DNA of 11,545 nucleotides from positions 1 to 11,545 of the forward strand of contig DASWHW010000216.1 of the NCBI GenBank assembly GCA_036397975.1. Reading direction: 5' to 3'. Position 1 is the first letter of the stretch. Each line of letters starts with the position of its first letter. Made by a program: the position numbers and the translations under genes. Below the pieces are notes generated by a model, which worked only from the letters and a program-made list of their open reading frames with translations, ran no database searches and was not told the origin of the DNA. This DNA is from SZUA-287 sp036397975 (GTDB lineage Bacteria > Bacteroidota > Ignavibacteria > UBA10030 > UBA6906). Of this stretch, positions 8,150-11,545 are shown one piece after another.

Positions 8150-8887
8150 TCAGATCCCAAACATCACCCCTACAACAAACTGAAACGAGCTCATGCTTCG
8201 TTCGCCCGCGATGAAGTTCTTATCATCGCCCGGTTGGTACAAAGGATCTTTTGCATCGTTCAGCGCCAGATATGAATCGATCCGTTCTTTCTGAGATGGG
8301 TTAACATCGGTGAACGATCTTCCCCCTACATTGAGCAGGTTATATCCCGCGCTGACATCCAGCGACAAGGACGTTCCGATTCCAATAAGAACTCCCCCAT
8401 TGAATCCGATGCCAAAGCGCGAGGCAGACTCGACGGAGTAAGTTGCGCTCGGCACCTTTGAGACTCCCTGGAACGTCGTCTCCCCGCTGAAACGATTGAG
8501 CGCAAGTTGAAAACCCAGATACGGTGTGACAGGCGATGCTGGAATGTTCAGTTTGAACTCAGGTCCTGCCTTGACGGCAAGAACGGACTGCGAAACCTTC
8601 ACGCTCCCCTTGCCCGGCTCAGAGTTGCCATCGTTGTTCAATGCTGTATAGCTGACCTCACCGACAATATTGAAACCAAGCAACCCGAGACGGGCCTTCC
8701 CGAAAAGAATGAAACCGGTGGATAGACCAAATTTTTGTCCGCCGTAGTAGTCGATGGTTGTACCACTCATATCGCCTGTTGGACTCACAAGACCGAGTCC
8801 GCCTCCCAGCTGCAACGTCACCTGGCTGTACGACGGCGTTCCAGCACAGAGGAACAGAATTCCAAGAATAATAATCGTGACTTTCAT
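8150..8887 (-). CDS. Outer-membrane beta-barrel protein
   Basis: Predicted 245-residue protein. The ATG at 8887 is preceded by a G-rich SD-like GGGGGG and leads into a signal peptide (MKVTIIILGILFLC, cut near SYS at 19-21). In-frame codons up to 9031 precede it but read as noncoding. The mature chain alternates glycine-rich amphipathic strands with short turns (LQLGGGLGLVSPTG, GFNIVGEVSYTAL, LAVKAGPEFKLN, VTPYLGFQLALN, FGIGFNGGVLIGIG, LSLDVSAGYNLLN) and ends with a hydrophobic strand FQFVVGVMFGI. This is typical of 8-stranded OmpA/OmpX-like barrels ('outer membrane protein beta-barrel domain'). A longer extracellular loop is likely near 185-230. No peptidoglycan-binding domain is present. The function, whether structural or porin-like, cannot be assigned. 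The gene is divergent from the ferritin-like gene across a 164-base intergenic space. Confidence 0.85.
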   Translation of the reverse strand: MKVTIIILGILFLCAGTPSYSQVTLQLGGGLGLVSPTGDMSGTTIDYYGGQKFGLSTGFILFGKARLGLLGFNIVGEVSYTALNNDGNSEPGKGSVKVSQSVLAVKAGPEFKLNIPASPVTPYLGFQLALNRFSGETTFQGVSKVPSATYSVESASRFGIGFNGGVLIGIGTSLSLDVSAGYNLLNVGGRSFTDVNPSQKERIDSYLALNDAKDPLYQPGDDKNFIAGERSMSSFQFVVGVMFGI

Positions 8888-8943
8888 GGTCCCCCCAATG
8901 TTAAGGTTATTATCTAAAAAGTTGAGCAAAAGATACGAATTAC

Positions 8944-8977
8944 TTTTGACATCTTCACTGCCTCCCACGTGAATTTG
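8944..8977 (+). promoter_or_regulatory. Candidate Bacteroidota-type promoter for the ferritin-like gene
   Basis: TTTTG at 8944-8948 and TGAATTTG at 8970-8977 are separated by 21 bases. This fits the Bacteroidota consensus TTTG-N19-21-TAnnTTTG with one mismatch in the -7 element. The same stretch includes a perfect sigma-70 -35 hexamer, TTGACA at 8946-8951, but its 18-base-spaced -10 (TGAATT) is weak. It points toward the gene at 9052 and would give a leader of roughly 70 bases. Consensus match only. Confidence 0.4.
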
Positions 8978-9051
8978 CATGTCTTCCGAAAGTTCTCTTT
9001 TTTCAACGTACACGAGTTGCTCACATGTCACCCCAATCCAAAGGAACTATC

Positions 9052-9498
9052 ATGAACAAGGAAATAATCGAAGCGTTGACGAAATCCTACGCAATGGAAC
9101 TCGAAACCGTACAAAACTACATTGCCGCATCCGTCAACCTGGACGGCGTCCGCTCGGACGTGATCAAGAAATCCCTGGCAGCGGATATTCCCGCGGAATT
9201 GAACCACGCCACCTTGCTCGCCAACCGCATCAAGACCATTGGCGGCGTTGTGCCCGGATCATTGAACATCAAGCCGGAGCAGACGTTCATGCAGCCGACG
9301 AAGGACTCCACCGACATCATTTCGATCATCAAGGGAGTGATTAGGGCAGAAGATGGTGCGATTGAGCAGTACAAAAAAATCATCAAGCTTTGTGAGGGGA
9401 TTGATTACGTAACACAGGACCTCGCCATCACGTTATTGGGAGATGAAGAAGGACACCGAAGAGAGTTTCGGGGATTTCTGCTGGAGTATGAAAAATAG
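9052..9498 (+). CDS. Ferritin-like diiron protein (bacterioferritin-like)
   Basis: Predicted 148-residue cytoplasmic four-helix-bundle protein. AAAGGA at 9040-9045 lies just upstream of the ATG at 9052; an earlier in-frame ATG at 9025 has no good SD. The diiron ligand pattern is complete: Glu18 in helix A (MELETVQNY), Glu49-x-x-His52 in helix B (AELNHA), Glu100 in helix C (RAEDGAIEQY) and Glu132-x-x-His135 in helix D (GDEEGHRREF). These positions closely parallel bacterioferritin. No methionine is seen next to the helix-B site where bacterioferritin binds haem, so a haem-free protein is more likely. The probable role is iron oxidation and storage or oxidative-stress protection, inferred from the fold and ligands. 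There is no signal peptide. It appears monocistronic, with its own promoter candidate and a terminator about 65 bases after the stop. Confidence 0.88.
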   Translation: MNKEIIEALTKSYAMELETVQNYIAASVNLDGVRSDVIKKSLAADIPAELNHATLLANRIKTIGGVVPGSLNIKPEQTFMQPTKDSTDIISIIKGVIRAEDGAIEQYKKIIKLCEGIDYVTQDLAITLLGDEEGHRREFRGFLLEYEK

Positions 9499-9560
9499 CA
9501 CCTGATGGCGATCCCTGACCTTGGATTCGGCACTAATCGAACCCATGACCAGATAAACAA

Positions 9561-9585
9561 AAAAGCCCGGTTTCCCGGGCCTTTT
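9561..9585. terminator. Bidirectional terminator between converging genes
   Basis: GCCCGG (9565-9570) pairs with CCGGGC (9575-9580) around TTTC. On the + strand it is followed by CTTTT. On the minus strand the loop reads GAAA (GNRA type) and TTTTTTG follows. It lies between the stop of the ferritin-like gene (9498) and the minus-strand stop of the lipoprotein gene (9602) and probably serves both. Confidence 0.9.
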
Positions 9586-9601
9586 GCCTCTATTCTTGCA
9601 A

Positions 9602-10504
9602 CTAATCTCCGTCGCAGTTGTCATCGTGAGCTTGAAGATTTCCGTTTCTCAGTAGGCTTGAAACGCTGAGGACGAGATTTCCACCCCCATCCCATACCTG
9701 AATCGTGGCACTATCGAACTTACCAGGCTCTCCAGCATCAACGAAAACAAAGTGTATTGTTGCTCCCGGGACATTATTGTATTTTCCAGTCCCCTCTCCC
9801 GTGAACGTGTCGAACGGTGCGGCAGGTGGTTCTTGAATGATATTCGGGTCATCAGTGCAAACCGCAGACGTCAGTGCGGTCATATGGAATTTGTTGTTTC
9901 CCGGCCAATTGACCTCAATGTTGTTCGGGGCGCTTAAGTCGCAATGAATCTCGAACCCCTTAGTCACACGAGCACCCTCGACAGTCCAGTTACTTCCCCC
10001 TCCTGTCATCCTTCCGCAACCCCCTTTTGACGGAACGCAGAATCCAAAGTCAATAGTCTCATCCTTCGGATGTCCTGGATCAATTTTCACTTCTGCAGGA
10101 TTGGTGTTACTATCGATTGTAATATCCCCCCCGGCGTTTGCTGCTGTGGGGACATAGCCTGACGGGGTTGTGACCTCTACCAGGTAGTCACCGTCACAAA
10201 GATTCAAGAACGCATACCCACCGTTCGCATCAGTGGTAGTGGTGCCAATAACAGTGCCATTCATGTTTTTCAACGTGACGGTTACACCCCCAAGACCCGG
10301 TTCACCAGAATCTTGTCTGCCATTACAATTGACATCAAACCAGACCCGATCACCAATCATTCCATCGCAACCATTCGGTCCGAGCGGGACTTTCCCAAGG
10401 GACACGGTTTGATGGTTATTTTGCGTGCTTTGGTCTTCACCGCAATTGAGCAAGAACAAGCCAAAGACGATTGTCATCGCTGTAAGTACGACAGCCTTGC
10501 GCAT
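9602..10504 (-). CDS. Lipoprotein with SdrD-B-like domain and post-COAP-like C-terminal domain
   Basis: Predicted 300-residue surface or periplasmic lipoprotein. The ATG at 10504 has GAGG 7 bases upstream. The signal peptide ends in a lipobox, LLNC, making Cys21 the lipidated residue. Residues about 49-156 match SdrD B-like domains: GDRVWFD, then an EF-hand-like loop (D57-V-N-C-N-G-R-Q-D65-S-G-E68) expected to bind calcium, then GGVTVTLKN and TDANGGYAFLNL. Residues about 160-296 resemble the 'post-COAP' domain of secreted proteins (GRMTGGG, KGFEIHCD, PNNIEVNWPG, FDTFTGEGTGKYNNVPGATIHF-type order, LQAHDD). After Cys21 there are eight cysteines (46, 60, 103, 156, 163, 188, 216, 297), an even number that suggests up to four disulfides. 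One of them, Cys60, lies inside the calcium loop. No enzyme motif is visible; an adhesion or structural role is inferred. The gene is preceded by an unusual long leader. Confidence 0.85.
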   Translation of the reverse strand: MRKAVVLTAMTIVFGLFLLNCGEDQSTQNNHQTVSLGKVPLGPNGCDGMIGDRVWFDVNCNGRQDSGEPGLGGVTVTLKNMNGTVIGTTTTDANGGYAFLNLCDGDYLVEVTTPSGYVPTAANAGGDITIDSNTNPAEVKIDPGHPKDETIDFGFCVPSKGGCGRMTGGGSNWTVEGARVTKGFEIHCDLSAPNNIEVNWPGNNKFHMTALTSAVCTDDPNIIQEPPAAPFDTFTGEGTGKYNNVPGATIHFVFVDAGEPGKFDSATIQVWDGGGNLVLSVSSLLRNGNLQAHDDNCDGD

Positions 10505-10515
10505 GAGGTCACCTC
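10505..10515 (-). promoter_or_regulatory. SD of the lipoprotein gene within an 11-base palindrome
   Basis: The minus strand reads GAGGTGACCTC immediately before the ATG: the 5-base arms GAGGT and ACCTC flank one central base. The SD is the left arm. The loop is too short for an RNA hairpin, so it could be a DNA operator half-site pair or coincidence. Confidence 0.3.
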
Positions 10516-10540
10516 ATTATGTTGTGTGAAAGAACAATTG

Positions 10541-10570
10541 TTAAAACCGGCCAGGTGTATCCGGCCCTTT
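10541..10570 (-). other. GC hairpin with short T run in the lipoprotein leader
   Basis: On the minus strand, GGCCGG (10566-10561) pairs with CC-T-GGCC (10555-10549, one bulged T) around ATACA, followed by GGTTTTAA. It resembles a weak intrinsic terminator or attenuator lying about 40 bases upstream of the lipoprotein ATG. The T run is short and two G residues separate it from the stem, so terminator activity is uncertain. Confidence 0.35.
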
Positions 10571-10597
10571 GGATTGATGCTCGCTCGGCTTGATCAC
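10541..10597 (-). other. Short leader ORF candidate, 18 codons
   Basis: GTG at 10597 opens an 18-codon frame reading MIKPSEHQSKGPDTPGRF that ends in TAA at 10543-10541, just after the GC hairpin. The GTG is embedded in AAGGAGGTGATC, so that SD-like run is too close to serve it; a weaker AGG lies further upstream. The frame is open for 15 more codons upstream of GTG but shows no other start. It could be a leader peptide, or the frame may be incidental to a structured RNA. Confidence 0.2.
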
Positions 10598-10603
10598 CTC
10601 CTT
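10586..10603 (-). promoter_or_regulatory. Extended anti-SD complement in the leader
   Basis: The minus strand contains AAGGAGGTGATC, an exact 12-base complement of the conserved 16S rRNA 3' tail. With the next bases (A, AGCCG) it matches the complement of that tail at 17 of 18 positions. It lies about 88 bases upstream of the lipoprotein start and has no start codon at normal SD spacing. It could act as a ribosome standby or sequestration site, or be the remains of another gene's ribosome site. Confidence 0.4.
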
Positions 10604-10923
10604 GCCTGCGATTCGAACTGTTGTAAAGTTAGTTAAGAAGGATTACTACTGAGTCTTAAAGTGAAACGAGACCGATAAACAGCGCGATGCTGAAATGTGC
10701 TATGTTGTGTTCAGGAAGGCGTGATAACGCTTGACAATTTGAAGAATCCTTGTGAACTGGAATTTAAGCCGAGGGCTGTCAAAAGTCAATCCATTTCTTT
10801 TCTTTCTCATCAAAGGTTCTCTCGAACTTGATCCTAGGCATGTTCTCGACACGATCGTGGTGCCAACAGTCAAACCTGATGAAAATAATTGCGAAGTTCG
10901 GGATCGTCGTTCAGTTCTCATAG
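10604..10923. other. Gene-poor intergenic stretch
   Basis: This forms the rest of the roughly 420-base gap between the lipoprotein gene and the DUF5686-like gene. It contains a small GCGT-GATA-ACGC inverted repeat at 10719-10730, abutting TTGACA at 10731-10736, but no matching -10 at a standard distance. Overlapping open frames on both strands (minus 10700-10921, plus 10752-10952) have no SD and look noncoding. The promoter for the lipoprotein leader probably lies here but could not be pinned down. No terminator hairpin is obvious for the gene ending at 10924. Confidence 0.4.
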
Positions 10924-11545
10924 CTAGAACAAATTCGCCACACCTACCGTGAACCTGAAGTTATATGGTGCGCTCAGTCTCCATGTGAAGTCCGCACGTA
11001 ACAACTCGAATATCCGACTGAGCCCGAACCCCGCCTCATAGTACCATTCCGGCATTTGAGAAGAGGGATACCTACGCAGAGCAGGCCTTGCAACATCGAT
11101 GTCGTCCCAGGCTCTCGCCACACCTCCGTGGATGATCAGTTCGATATTGTTTTCGTAGAGGAACGGAATGCCGAGCGCGAGGAACGGAAGGCTGCGAAAG
11201 TTGTGCTCTGCATTCAGAGCAAGAAAACGCCGCCCGCTGAATTCCTTCACTCCCATTGCTTTGAAGACACCGAAGGGCGCAACATTGCTCGACGCCGATT
11301 CGAGGTCAAAATACCTTTGGACCGGTAGTTCCCCGGATGAGAGACCACCTGAAAGTTTGAATCGCAATGATGCAGGAAAGAGAAAATCCCGTCCAATGGT
11401 GGGAATGGATAGCGTCAAAGCGGTGAACATGCGAACGAAATCCTCCTCTCTGTCGATGAATCCGACCTCGCATAAAAACTCGAATGAGTTGGGTATGATG
11501 ATGCCGAGGGGCACCTCCTCCCTGCCGAATCTTGCTTCGGCAAGG
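10924..11545 (-). CDS. DUF5686-like outer-membrane barrel protein, C-terminal part (5' end off window)
   Basis: The frame is open from the right edge to TAG at 10926-10924, about 206 codons. A GTG at 11514 is in frame, but coding continues upstream of it (LAEARFGREEVP precedes), so the start is outside the window. The fragment consists of alternating beta strands and turns (FLCEVGFIDREEDFV, LRFKLSGGLSSGELPVQRYF, GRRFLALNAEHNFRS, NNIELIIHGGVARAW) and ends with YYEAGFGLSRIFELLRADF, WRLSAP and a last strand RFTVGVANLF. The 'xAGxGLSRIFxLLRxDxxWRL' ending is characteristic of the DUF5686/carboxypeptidase-regulatory-like outer-membrane family of Bacteroidota. No signal sequence can be seen because of the truncation. 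Its function is unknown; the family is thought to sit in the outer membrane. Confidence 0.75.
   Translation of the reverse strand, partial: LAEARFGREEVPLGIIIPNSFEFLCEVGFIDREEDFVRMFTALTLSIPTIGRDFLFPASLRFKLSGGLSSGELPVQRYFDLESASSNVAPFGVFKAMGVKEFSGRRFLALNAEHNFRSLPFLALGIPFLYENNIELIIHGGVARAWDDIDVARPALRRYPSSQMPEWYYEAGFGLSRIFELLRADFTWRLSAPYNFRFTVGVANLF

Noticed and set aside
8888..9051. Long N-terminal extensions of the barrel protein (to 9031) and of the ferritin-like protein (ATG at 9025), which overlap each other
   Set aside because: Both genes have better starts with an SD at 8887 and 9052, and the overlap occupies what looks like a divergent promoter spacer.
10586..10603. Fragment of a 16S rRNA gene (+ strand reads cggctTgatcacctcctt)
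   Set aside because: Only 18 bases match; flanking sequence shows no helix 45 or other rRNA segments, and an SD-like role on the minus strand explains most of it.
10608..10620. tRNA T-loop-like GTTCGAATC on the minus strand
   Set aside because: The flanking bases cannot form a T stem, and no acceptor or anticodon arms are visible.
10700..10921. 73-codon minus-strand frame starting 2 bases after the DUF5686-like stop
   Set aside because: The TAG-CT-ATG arrangement hints at translational coupling, but there is no SD, the composition looks random, and an overlapping frame on the other strand is equally open.
1..11545. CRISPR array, insertion sequence or prophage elements
   Set aside because: No regularly spaced direct repeats, transposase, integrase or phage-type proteins were seen in any frame.

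Overview
The window looks like a chromosomal segment from a Bacteroidota/Chlorobiota-type (FCB group) bacterium, possibly Ignavibacteria-like. The main evidence is that three large secreted proteins end in a type IX secretion (T9SS) type A sorting module carrying the N-[YF]-P-N-P-F-N-P signature. Supporting evidence is a DUF5686-like outer-membrane barrel, other envelope proteins, and one promoter candidate of the Bacteroidota TTTG/TAnnTTTG type. Start sites are mostly preceded by recognisable Shine-Dalgarno (SD) sequences. Assignment below phylum cannot be made from this sequence alone.

Left half (240-7422, + strand): three secreted peptidases in a row. The first is a thermolysin/fungalysin-like zinc metallopeptidase with an FTP-type propeptide. 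The other two are paralogous S8 subtilases, the first enlarged by about 380 residues of beta-sandwich modules between catalytic domain and sorting tail. Clear intrinsic terminators follow genes 1 and 2, so they are probably separate transcription units that form a functional protease cluster (extracellular protein degradation), not a single operon.

Middle (7513-9498): a small exported Lys/Glu-rich protein with Cys and Asp/His clusters and an outer-membrane beta-barrel protein, both on the minus strand. Divergent from the barrel gene is a ferritin-like diiron protein with a complete ligand set. Shared terminators lie between the converging genes at 7461-7491 and 9561-9585.

Right part (9602-11545, minus strand): a lipoprotein made of an SdrD-B-like calcium-loop domain plus a 'post-COAP'-like C-terminal domain, an unusual leader upstream of it, and the 3' end of a DUF5686-like barrel gene that runs off the right edge. 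The leader contains a 12-base exact complement of the 16S anti-SD (17 of 18 matched over a longer stretch to the 16S 3' end), an 18-codon ORF and a GC hairpin. It is the least explained element in the window.

No rRNA, tRNA, CRISPR array, transposase or integrase was seen. Most of the window is ordinary envelope and secretome content. The points most worth a second look are the leader at 10541-10603, the modular divergence of the tandem subtilases, and the two unfamiliar small surface or periplasmic proteins.
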